DNA from: Candidatus Nanopelagicales bacterium
GTDB lineage: Bacteria > Actinomycetota > Actinomycetes > S36-B12
NCBI GenBank assembly: GCA_030836325.1
Contig: JAURQC010000120.1
Coordinates: forward strand, 1 to 17,973
Length of the DNA: 17,973 bases
Direction: 5' to 3'
The translations under genes were made by a program, and so were the position numbers. The notes under the pieces are model-generated. The model was not told the DNA's origin. It saw only the letters and a list, made by a program, of their open reading frames with translations, and made no database searches. Positions 1 to 6,210 of the stretch are shown here, one piece after another; the first letter of the stretch is position 1; every line of letters begins with the position of its first letter.

Positions 1-635
1 GTGGGTGCTGATTCGCTCCACCAAGCCACGCCCTGCGGCCAGTCCTGATCGAGTCCCTCGCGGAAGATCAATCCGGGTGCGACGCAGTTCGCACGCATCT
101 GACGTGGGCCGAGATCGAGTGCCAGCGACCGGGTGAAGGCTTCCAGCGCTGCCTTTGATGCCGCGTAGTGCGCGTGATTGGGAAACGCCGACGACGCTTC
201 CACCGACGAGATGTTCACAACCGACCCGCCAGGAGCCATCACTTCTAGTGCTGCGCGCGTCACCTGGGTCGCGGCGACGACGTTGGCATCCAAAGTGCGC
301 CGCCAGTCCTCGACGGTGAGTTCATCGAAGGCGATTGGCGTTTGATCGGCACTGTTGTTCACGACGGCATCGATTCGCCCGAAGGTGGCCATAACCTCAT
401 CGATTAGCGACTGGCCGGGATCGCTTACCGAGGTATCAGCAAAGTCCGCACCGAAGGCGACCGCACGACCCTCCGCCCGCTCGATCGAATCAACCACAAC
501 CTCGGCGCCCCGCCTGTTGGACCGGTAGTGAACCGCCACGGTGAAGCCCCGTGCCGCGCACACTCGAGAGATTGCAGCGCCGAGGTTTCCCGAGGCACCC
601 GTGACGAGCACAACTTTTCCTGCGCTCACAGCCAT
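1..635 (-). CDS. SDR-family NAD(P)-dependent oxidoreductase, C-terminus cut by window edge
   Basis: Classical short-chain dehydrogenase/reductase, about 211 residues visible; the end lies beyond position 1. Seen: the nucleotide-binding motif TGASGNLG at residues 12-19, the NNSA variant of NNAG at 93-96, the Ser region NISS at 141-144, the catalytic pair Y157 and K161 in YAASK, and the post-catalytic NCVAPGLI segment. The Rossmann fold and active site are therefore intact. The ATG start (635-633) shares one base with the TGA stop of the upstream cupin gene (TGATG), so the two are probably translationally coupled. It is the last visible gene of an eight-gene minus-strand run that includes nucleoside salvage enzymes. 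The substrate cannot be read from the sequence. An aldehyde or sugar derivative from the salvage pathway is possible, but this is inference only. The family call is secure and the specific role unknown. Confidence 0.9.
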   Translation of the reverse strand, partial: MAVSAGKVVLVTGASGNLGAAISRVCAARGFTVAVHYRSNRRGAEVVVDSIERAEGRAVAFGADFADTSVSDPGQSLIDEVMATFGRIDAVVNNSADQTPIAFDELTVEDWRRTLDANVVAATQVTRAALEVMAPGGSVVNISSVEASSAFPNHAHYAASKAALEAFTRSLALDLGPRQMRANCVAPGLIFREGLDQDWPQGVAWWSESAP

Positions 636-1114
636 CACCTCATTCGTTTCGCGATCGCATCGCCGGCTTCCGACCATACGGAGAAGTCGGTGGCACGCGT
701 GGCGAGTTCGAACTCGCTAAAGGGCGGTGCGAGAACACACGTGACCAGCGTCCAGTCGCCTGTGGTGAGTGTTCCTTGCCACGTGTTCGCGGGAATCCGA
801 TGGTGTGCAACATGTCCAGACCCGGGTTCGGGTCCCAGTACGACGATCTCGGCCGCGCCGTCGGGGTGCAAGATCAGCATCTCCGCTGGGCTACCAGCAA
901 CAAAAGTCCACGCCTCGTCTTCGACAAGCCGATGCATCGCGCTGAAGTCATCGGGAGTGATCACGGCATAGATGGCATTGGCATGTTCGGTACGCCACAA
1001 GACTTTGATCCAGCACCCCTCCCCCTCGAGGTACTCCAGTTCCAGCGCATCGATGACCTGCTCAGCGGTCATATCGCGCAGGTCGAGCGATTCCGAAGCG
1101 GGCAGGGAGCTCAT
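635..1114 (-). CDS. Cupin-superfamily protein, DUF985 (cupin_5) type
   Basis: A protein of about 159 residues that I recognise as the DUF985/cupin_5 family. Supporting segments are the AIYAVITPDDFSAMHRL stretch, the DEAWTFVAGSPAEMLILHPDG stretch with its conserved 'W-x-F-x-x-G-x-P' pattern, and the later VLGPEPGSGH and IPANTWQGTL segments near the C-terminal half. These are single-domain beta-barrel proteins whose biochemical role is mostly unassigned. Two starts are possible: GTG at 1117 or ATG at 1114. I chose ATG because it gives the same one-base TGATG overlap with the preceding stop as the two neighbouring junctions, and it sits a better distance from the AGGGTGA upstream. It lies between an MTA-type deaminase and an SDR. 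Some cupins act in methylthio-sugar metabolism, but no sequence feature here shows that this one does. Confidence 0.82.
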   Translation of the reverse strand: MSSLPASESLDLRDMTAEQVIDALELEYLEGEGCWIKVLWRTEHANAIYAVITPDDFSAMHRLVEDEAWTFVAGSPAEMLILHPDGAAEIVVLGPEPGSGHVAHHRIPANTWQGTLTTGDWTLVTCVLAPPFSEFELATRATDFSVWSEAGDAIAKRMR

Positions 1115-2433
1115 CACGCTTCACCCTTGACGTGTGCCCTCGCGCTCGCCATCACTTCCGTCCCGTCGACTCGAGTGGCCGTGCGATCAGCGATGACCTG
1201 CTCCCCCGCAACAAAGACATCGCGTACATCGGACCTACCGGCGGCAAAGACCAGTGCTGTGTACGGGTCGTGTAGCGGCGTGAGATGTGGCACGGAGGTG
1301 TCGACCACGATGAGGTCGGCCTCCTTGCCCACCTCGATGCTGCCAATCCGATCAGACATCCCGATGGCGGCTGCCCCATCGATCGTCGCCGCACGCACAA
1401 CATCCTCGGCGCTGATCGCCGCAGGATCGTGACGCACAAGTCGAGCAAGGTTTGCAGCCAGCCTCAGCACTGCAAACATGTCGAGATCATTGCTAGACGA
1501 ACATCCATCGGTGCCGAGCCCAACGCGAATCCCCTGATCGCGGTAGCCGACGAGATCCATCGCACCACTGGCGAGCTTGAGGTTCGATCCCGGGTTATGT
1601 GCAACGCTCGAGCCGGCCGCTGCGATGGCGGAGCGGTCGTCGTCGTTCAATCGAACGCAATGAGCAAGCACCGTCCGCTCGTCGAGTAATCCCGACTCGC
1701 GCAGCAACGCCGTGGGGCGGGCTCCGTGCGTGGCGATGGTGGCGTCGTTCTCTTTATCGTTCTCGGAGTTGTGCGTGTGAATCCGCGCTTCCATACGCTG
1801 CGCGATGGCGTTCAGATCCCGCAGATGCTCGGGGTTGACGATCAAAGGACTGTGCGGCATCAAGAACGGTGGGACGTACGGGCCGCCGATCTCCTCGAGA
1901 ATCGAAGGCCAAAGCTCGGTCAGTTCCAAACGCTGTTCCCACCCCAGACCATCTGGGCCGGGGAAATCGAAGTAGACCGGTCCGATCACATGCCGGATCC
2001 CGACCTCGACCGCGCCGCGATGGGCAGCCTCAGGATGGAAGTACATATCCAGAGCTGTGGTGGTTCCACCAAGAAGGGCCTCGAGCGCTCCGAGTCGTGC
2101 ACCAACGTACGTGCCCTCGGGGCCCATGATGCGCGCTTCCTCCGCCCACACCCGCTCGAGGAATCCCTGCAGATCAACGTTCTCGGCGACACCGCGCAAC
2201 AGCGTCATTGGCAAATGTGTGTGCAGGTTGATCAACCCAGGTAAGACGAGGCATTCTCTGGCGTCAATGGTCGCCTGGGCCGAGATGCCGTTCAGGTCGC
2301 CAATGGAGACGATAAGACCGTCCCTGATTGCGATTCCAGCGTTCTCGTGCAAGGTTCGGCTGTCGTCGCACGCCAATACATAGCGAGCTCCGGTGATGAC
2401 AGTGTCGACGGTCTCACGAATGTCCGATGCCAT
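1114..2433 (-). CDS. mtaD: Amidohydrolase, 5'-methylthioadenosine/S-adenosylhomocysteine deaminase type
   Basis: Metal-dependent deaminase of the amidohydrolase superfamily, 439 residues, the usual length. It probably removes the 6-amino group of methylthioadenosine, S-adenosylhomocysteine or 5'-deoxyadenosine. Visible metal and catalytic residues: H71 and H73 in NLHTHLP, H221 and E224 in HNSE, H258 in LAHC, and D309 in GLGTDG followed by the SSSNDLDMF segment. All match the MtaD/SsnA pattern. The long NPGSNLKLASG block is also typical. The open frame extends upstream to 2565, but ATG 2433 is chosen: it gives a TGATG one-base overlap with the phosphorylase stop, and the extension would run through that gene. 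Immediately upstream is an MTIP-like phosphorylase that would use the deaminated product. Related guanine or 8-oxoguanine deaminases are the main alternative for the exact substrate. Confidence 0.88.
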   Translation of the reverse strand: MASDIRETVDTVITGARYVLACDDSRTLHENAGIAIRDGLIVSIGDLNGISAQATIDARECLVLPGLINLHTHLPMTLLRGVAENVDLQGFLERVWAEEARIMGPEGTYVGARLGALEALLGGTTTALDMYFHPEAAHRGAVEVGIRHVIGPVYFDFPGPDGLGWEQRLELTELWPSILEEIGGPYVPPFLMPHSPLIVNPEHLRDLNAIAQRMEARIHTHNSENDKENDATIATHGARPTALLRESGLLDERTVLAHCVRLNDDDRSAIAAAGSSVAHNPGSNLKLASGAMDLVGYRDQGIRVGLGTDGCSSSNDLDMFAVLRLAANLARLVRHDPAAISAEDVVRAATIDGAAAIGMSDRIGSIEVGKEADLIVVDTSVPHLTPLHDPYTALVFAAGRSDVRDVFVAGEQVIADRTATRVDGTEVMASARAHVKGEA

Positions 2434-3173
2434 CAGGCGAGCAACCGTGCAGCTTCGGACAGGACGCGTGTAACGGTCGCCGCACCCTCGGCGACCACCG
2501 CCTGCACATCCTCGATAGTGATGGGCTCGGTGCCCTGACCGGCAGCCGGGTTGGCCACGATGCACAAGCTCGCGTACGGCAGATCGCGCTCGACGGCGAG
2601 CACGACCTCAGGAACGCCGGTCATCCCAACGACGGTCACTCCCGCCGCCGCCGCGAGACGAATCTCAGCTCTTGTCTCGAACCGCGGGCCTTCGTAGGCG
2701 CCGTAGATGCCCTGGTCGATCACCGTGACGCCCAGGTTGTCCGCTGCCTGCTTCCACGCTTGGCGCAGGCGCGGGTGATACGGCTCGCCCATGTCCACGT
2801 GCACCACGCCTTCGGGGGTGGAGCCGTCATAGAACGTGATGGGGCGGGCTTTGGTGAAGTCGATGAAATCGTCGACGATCACCAAATCCCCCGCATCGGT
2901 TCCGACGCCACCGACCACATTGACCGCGAGGATCTCGGTGACCCCGAGGTCGATCATCGCCTGGATATTCGCGCGGTAGTTCACCATGTGCGGCGGAACC
3001 GAATGGTCGTAGCCGTGCCGTGAGATGAACACGGTCCGCCGATCGTGCAAGGTTCCCACCCGCGCACGCGTGGGCCCATAGATCGTCTCGACGGTGATGT
3101 CCTCGGGATCGCGAAGATCGTCGAGGGCATAGAAACCGGTTCCGGCAATCACTCCCAGTGCTGCTGTGCTCAC
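2433..3173 (-). CDS. mtnP: S-methyl-5'-thioinosine phosphorylase-like (MTAP/PNP family)
   Basis: Purine nucleoside phosphorylase of the MTAP family, 246 residues. Seen: phosphate-binding GVIAGTG at 7-13, RHGYDHSVPPHMVNYRANI from 52, NVVGGVGTD from 85, YGAYEGPRFETRAEIR from 157, and the VGMTGVPE block from 182. In MTA phosphorylases the base-recognition loop carries Asp (VTDYD) to bind an adenine amino group. Here the loop reads VANPAAG with N208, as in Pseudomonas-type methylthioinosine phosphorylases, so a 6-oxopurine substrate is predicted. The start is taken as GTG 3173, ten bases after the cytidine deaminase stop. TTG 3182 is possible, and the open frame reaching 3554 overlaps cytidine deaminase and is rejected. 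The stop overlaps the start of the deaminase gene. It likely yields hypoxanthine plus a 5-modified ribose-1-phosphate. Confidence 0.87.
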   Translation of the reverse strand: MSTAALGVIAGTGFYALDDLRDPEDITVETIYGPTRARVGTLHDRRTVFISRHGYDHSVPPHMVNYRANIQAMIDLGVTEILAVNVVGGVGTDAGDLVIVDDFIDFTKARPITFYDGSTPEGVVHVDMGEPYHPRLRQAWKQAADNLGVTVIDQGIYGAYEGPRFETRAEIRLAAAAGVTVVGMTGVPEVVLAVERDLPYASLCIVANPAAGQGTEPITIEDVQAVVAEGAATVTRVLSEAARLLA

Positions 3174-3183
3174 GGAATGCAAC

Positions 3184-3609
3184 CTAGCGGTGGTCGGGCA
3201 GGTCTTCGCGACCGAAGCCATCGGGAAGAAGTACCGACAACGGAGTAGGCCCACCGTCTCGATCGATGATGAGGTCCGGCCCGCCGTGTTCCCACAGGAT
3301 CTGCCGGCAGCGGCCACACGGCAGCAGCGGACCAGGGTTCGGGCCCACGCAGGCGAACGCGACAAGTCGTGACTTGTGGCCAACCGGACTGGTCTTGGCA
3401 AGTTCGCTGACCAGGCCGCATTCGGCGCACAACGTCGTGCCGATCGATGCGTTCTCCACGTTGCACCCGGAGACGATGCGTCCGTCGTCGGTGAGAGCCG
3501 CAGCCCCGACCGGGTGGTTGGAGTACGGCGCATACGCGTGATCGCGCGCCTCACGCGCAGCGGCCCGCAGAGAGTCCCAATCGATTTCTGTCATGTCGCT
3601 TTCCGTCAT
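3184..3609 (-). CDS. cdd: Cytidine deaminase
   Basis: Small zinc-dependent cytidine/deoxycytidine deaminase, 141 residues, close to the tetrameric bacterial form. Seen: the substrate loop AYAPYSNHPVGAA from 26, GCNVENAS from 48, zinc ligand C61 and catalytic proton shuttle E63 in LCAE, and zinc ligands C98 and C101 in PCGRCRQIL. It would convert cytidine to uridine in pyrimidine salvage in the cytoplasm. Two starts are plausible: ATG 3609 (given) or ATG 3594, five codons in, which has GGAAAG four bases upstream and may be the true one. It sits 46 bases after the lipoyl-domain gene and ten bases before the phosphorylase, inside one transcription direction. Co-location with a purine nucleoside phosphorylase is common in salvage operons. 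Co-location with E1 dehydrogenase genes is not. Confidence 0.93.
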   Translation of the reverse strand: MTESDMTEIDWDSLRAAAREARDHAYAPYSNHPVGAAALTDDGRIVSGCNVENASIGTTLCAECGLVSELAKTSPVGHKSRLVAFACVGPNPGPLLPCGRCRQILWEHGGPDLIIDRDGGPTPLSVLLPDGFGREDLPDHR

Positions 3610-3655
3610 GACGGGACGCTACTGCGGGCCGCTGCGATTCACGAAGTGAACGTGA

Positions 3656-3889
3656 TCAATCGATGCGTGCGATCTCCTGACCCTGCTTGACAGTGCCTTC
3701 TTCGTCGATCAAGCAGGTGATCACACCATCGATCGGTGCCTCGACATCGACCGAGACCTTGTCGACCATGACTTCGGCGATGACCTGTCCTGCTTTGACG
3801 GTCTCACCAGTCTGGGCGAACCAGGTAGCGACCACTCCCTCGGCATCAGGATCGTTGGACATCTCCGGAAACGAGATGGTCTCGCTCAT
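3656..3889 (-). CDS. Stand-alone lipoyl-domain protein (E2-like carrier without catalytic domain)
   Basis: A 77-residue protein consisting of one lipoyl/biotinyl-type beta-barrel domain. The modified lysine is K44 in VMVDKVSVDV. DKVS/DKA-type surroundings are characteristic of lipoylation rather than biotinylation (MKM). The C-terminal half-repeat APIDGVITCLIDEEGTVKQGQ completes the barrel, then a TGA stop follows. There is no linker, E3-binding domain or acyltransferase domain, and the next gene begins 46 bases later, so no E2 remnant could be hidden downstream. The ATGA junction with E1-beta (four-base overlap) argues for coupled synthesis and for the carrier serving this E1. It would carry reductively acylated lipoate from the E1-alpha/E1-beta active site to an acceptor encoded elsewhere. 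Alternatives are a truncated E2 that lost function, or a carrier for another enzyme. Confidence 0.88.
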   Translation of the reverse strand: MSETISFPEMSNDPDAEGVVATWFAQTGETVKAGQVIAEVMVDKVSVDVEAPIDGVITCLIDEEGTVKQGQEIARID

Positions 3890-4908
3890 GCAGTCACCTT
3901 CGCGATTGCAGCCTTGATCTTGTCTCGAGTCGGCAGAGCCTCGTATTCCAAGACCCGTGCGTACGGAATGGGGATGTCCGGGTAGCAGACCCGCTCGACC
4001 GGAGCCTTGAGCATGCTCGGATCCTTATCCGCGATCGTGGCGATGATCTCGCCACTGAGACCGAAGGACTTGTAGTCCTCATCGACGATCACCAGCTTTC
4101 CGGTCTTGGCAACCGAGTTGAGAATCGCTTCGCGATCCAGCGGAACGATCGAACGCAGGTCAAGAACCTCAACGCTGGTGGTCCCCTCGAGTTCCTCGGC
4201 CACGTCCAAGCAGTGCTGCACCGACATCGAGACGCTGACCACGGTCACATCCGATCCTTCGTGCGCGATTGCCGCTTTACCGATCGGAACGGTGTACTCC
4301 TCCTCGGGCACCGGACCGATGGACCGCGGGTTCTTGGCCATCCACGGAAGGCCCATCACACCCTTGTGGAACATGAACACGACCGGGTTGTCGTCACGGA
4401 TGGCCGAGATCATCAGGCCCTTGGCGTCGTACGGGTTCGACGGCGCCACCACCTTCATGCCGGGCATGTGAGCGAAGGTTGCCCATAGGCACTGCGAGTG
4501 CTGAGCGGCATCGGAGTAGCCACCGCCCACCGCGGTCATCAGCACCATCGGCACCTTGACGTTTCCGCCGGACTCGTAGTGGATCTTGGCCATGTGGTTG
4601 TAGATCTGGTCGAAACACACACCGAAGAAGTCGACGAACATCAACTCGACCACCGGCCGCATGCCTTCAACGGCTGCGCCGATGCCGGCACCGATGAAGC
4701 CTGTCTCGGAGATTGGTGTGTCGACGATGCGTGCCGAGCCGAACTCCTCGTACAGACCCCCGGTTGAGCCGAAGATGCCTCCATAGGGGCCGACATCCTC
4801 ACCCATCACGAACACCTCGGGGTTGCTACGCATCTCTTGCGCGATGGCCTCGGAAATGGCCTTCGCGGTTGTGACCCGGCGGGTGCCGGCGTCAACTGTT
4901 GCAGTCAT
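3886..4908 (-). CDS. 2-oxoacid/acetoin dehydrogenase E1 component, beta subunit
   Basis: Transketolase-like E1-beta subunit, 340 residues, full length for pyruvate, branched-chain or acetoin dehydrogenase E1-beta. Seen: GEDVGPYGGIFGSTGGL from 36, ISETGF with E68 (the Glu that activates the thiamine aminopyrimidine), the FVDFFGVCFDQIYNHMAK block from 91, and the active-site loop QHSQ with H137. The C-terminal half carries the LDLRSIVPLD and VIVDEDYKSFGLSGEI segments of the transketolase C domain. The ATG start has AAAGGA six bases upstream. It follows E1-alpha by 52 bases and overlaps the lipoyl gene by four. It pairs with E1-alpha into a heterotetramer. Acetoin versus a short 2-oxoacid as substrate cannot be settled here, because the usual E2 gene that would help is missing. 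Confidence 0.92.
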   Translation of the reverse strand: MTATVDAGTRRVTTAKAISEAIAQEMRSNPEVFVMGEDVGPYGGIFGSTGGLYEEFGSARIVDTPISETGFIGAGIGAAVEGMRPVVELMFVDFFGVCFDQIYNHMAKIHYESGGNVKVPMVLMTAVGGGYSDAAQHSQCLWATFAHMPGMKVVAPSNPYDAKGLMISAIRDDNPVVFMFHKGVMGLPWMAKNPRSIGPVPEEEYTVPIGKAAIAHEGSDVTVVSVSMSVQHCLDVAEELEGTTSVEVLDLRSIVPLDREAILNSVAKTGKLVIVDEDYKSFGLSGEIIATIADKDPSMLKAPVERVCYPDIPIPYARVLEYEALPTRDKIKAAIAKVTA

Positions 4909-4960
4909 GGAAAGTCCTTTCAGGTCAATTGATTACGACGATCGTGGTGACGTCGTCCGC

Positions 4961-5941
4961 TTACGCGAAGACGTGGAGGTAGGCATCCGACGGCTTGGGC
5001 TCAGGGCTGGACTTGGCGAACTCGATCGCCTCGTTCACCTCGGCCTCGGCCTCAGCACGGATCGCAGCTGCACTCTCCTCGGTGAGGAGGCCAGCGGAGA
5101 TGAGTCGCTGCTCGTAAGCCGGCAACGGATCGCGCTCGGCCGCCTCGTTTAATTCATCACCGCGATATGCCTGCGCATCTCCTTCGAAGTGCCCCCACAG
5201 CCGAACCGTGTGAATTTCCAACAATGTTGGACCTCCGCCGGCACGAGCACGCTCCACGGCGGTCTTGCAGGCTTCGTAGATCATCTCGACGTCGTTGCCC
5301 TCGACGCGCTGGGATGGCATGCCGTAGGCGGTTCCGCGCAGGGAACCGTCCTTGATCGGAGTCGCGGTGTCGCGGGCAACAGAGATAGCCCAGTCGTTGT
5401 CCTCGATGATGAAGATCACCGGCAACTTCCACATGGCTGCGAGGTTGAGTGCTTCGTGGAACGCACCCTGATTGGCGGCACCTTCACCGGCGACGGCCAC
5501 AGCGACGTTGTCGGTTCCGCGCCGCGCGAACGCCATCGCCTGTCCCACCGCCACGGGCATGCCCTGGCCGATGATGCCTGAGCACGAGAAGTGCTGCTCG
5601 GGATCGAACAGGTGCATGTGGCCGCCCTTGCCGTGCGACAAGCCAGTGTCGCGACCGTAGATCTCAGCGGTCATCTTCTTCATGTCCACGCCCTTAGCCA
5701 GAGCGAGGTGATGCGGGCGGTGCGGTCCTGTGATGGCATCGTCCTTGACGAGGTTCGCGCACAGTCCAACAGCAACAGGCTCTTGGCCGGCAGCCAAGTG
5801 CATCTCACCGGGGATCAAGCCCGCACCGATATCCCACTGGGGTGCCTTGTCCGCGTGATAGTTCCCTTGCAGCGCCGCCTCATATGCCCGAATTCTCGCC
5901 ATTTGTCGGTAAAACTCGACGCGCTTGTCATTGTCAACCAT
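4961..5941 (-). CDS. 2-oxoacid/acetoin dehydrogenase E1 component, alpha subunit
   Basis: Thiamine-diphosphate-binding E1-alpha subunit, 326 residues, the length of the short acetoin-dehydrogenase-like form. Seen: the PHRPHHLALAKG active-site loop from 73, the GLSHGKGGHMHLFD phosphorylation-loop-like segment from 100, GIIGQGMPVAVGQAMA from 122, and the cofactor motif. That motif is non-canonical: the usual GDG is GEG (152-154) and the usual NN is DN (D181-N182) in the IIEDNDWAIS segment, while the last Asn, which normally contributes to the metal site, is kept. The rest of the block (AANQGAFHEALNLAAMW) is fully conserved, so it is probably functional. The ATG start has AAGGAG four bases upstream. 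It is the first gene of the minus-strand run, and E1-beta follows. Confidence 0.91.
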   Translation of the reverse strand: MVDNDKRVEFYRQMARIRAYEAALQGNYHADKAPQWDIGAGLIPGEMHLAAGQEPVAVGLCANLVKDDAITGPHRPHHLALAKGVDMKKMTAEIYGRDTGLSHGKGGHMHLFDPEQHFSCSGIIGQGMPVAVGQAMAFARRGTDNVAVAVAGEGAANQGAFHEALNLAAMWKLPVIFIIEDNDWAISVARDTATPIKDGSLRGTAYGMPSQRVEGNDVEMIYEACKTAVERARAGGGPTLLEIHTVRLWGHFEGDAQAYRGDELNEAAERDPLPAYEQRLISAGLLTEESAAAIRAEAEAEVNEAIEFAKSSPEPKPSDAYLHVFA

Positions 5942-6207
5942 GTCGCTCCTTCCGCGCGGGACGGCGCTCGCGACGCTGACCCGCGACCGAATCTCGGGGG
6001 CTGATGCCCGTATCGAAGGGCAACCGGCATACCGATTGCTTGCTTTTTAGTGTGCAGCACCAGCACGGTGCATCGCAGGGAAACATTTCAATTAGCGACA
6101 CGTTGACCAAGCTGTATTCAGCTCTTTCGAAGGCCTCGAGTGAGGTCTCCGATATGTACGCCGCGATCTAGTCCGCGATCTAGTCCGCGATGTACGCCGC
6201 TGTCGGA
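5942..6207. promoter_or_regulatory. Spacer upstream of the E1 operon, downstream of the mutase gene
   Basis: A 266-base non-coding spacer between the mutase stop and the E1-alpha start. It must hold the promoter for the left minus-strand operon, unless mutase transcription reads through. It contains the small inverted repeat AGCTG-TATT-CAGCT at 6110-6123 and a 12-base tandem repeat next to the mutase stop. On the minus strand AAGGAG precedes the E1-alpha ATG. I could not identify convincing -35/-10 boxes, and no small open frame looks real. Confidence 0.4.
6154..6201. repeat. 12-base tandem repeat, four units in A-B-B-A order
   Basis: Four adjacent 12-base units. Units 1 and 4 are ATGTACGCCGC followed by G or T, and units 2 and 3 are identical ATCTAGTCCGCG. 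Units of the two kinds share the pattern AT-TA--CCGCG. The array starts seven bases beyond the mutase stop codon on its downstream side. Because 12 is a multiple of three, the repeat stays in frame with the mutase gene behind its UAG stop. Confidence 0.85.
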
Positions 6208-6210
6208 CTA
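6181..6210 (-). terminator. Inverted repeat at the mutase stop codon, weak terminator candidate
   Basis: TAGTCCG at 6181-6187 and its complement CGGACTA at 6204-6210 form a 7-bp stem with a 16-base loop overlapping the mutase TAG stop. No T-run follows on the minus strand, so it is not a classical intrinsic terminator. Part of the match may come simply from the adjacent tandem repeat. Confidence 0.25.

Noticed and set aside
776..1432. Plus-strand open frame across the cupin and deaminase genes
   Set aside because: It crosses two well-supported minus-strand genes and has low-complexity composition without a domain.
2434..2565. Upstream extension of the deaminase frame
   Set aside because: It lies wholly within the phosphorylase gene and has no family similarity; the ATG at 2433 gives a normal TGATG junction.
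3174..3554. Upstream extension of the phosphorylase frame
   Set aside because: It overlaps the cytidine deaminase gene out of frame. GTG 3173 starts the recognisable phosphorylase.
3620..3655. Short inverted repeat TTCAC-GAA-GTGAA downstream of the lipoyl gene
   Set aside because: Five-base arms with a three-base loop and no T-run; too weak for a terminator and inside an apparent operon.
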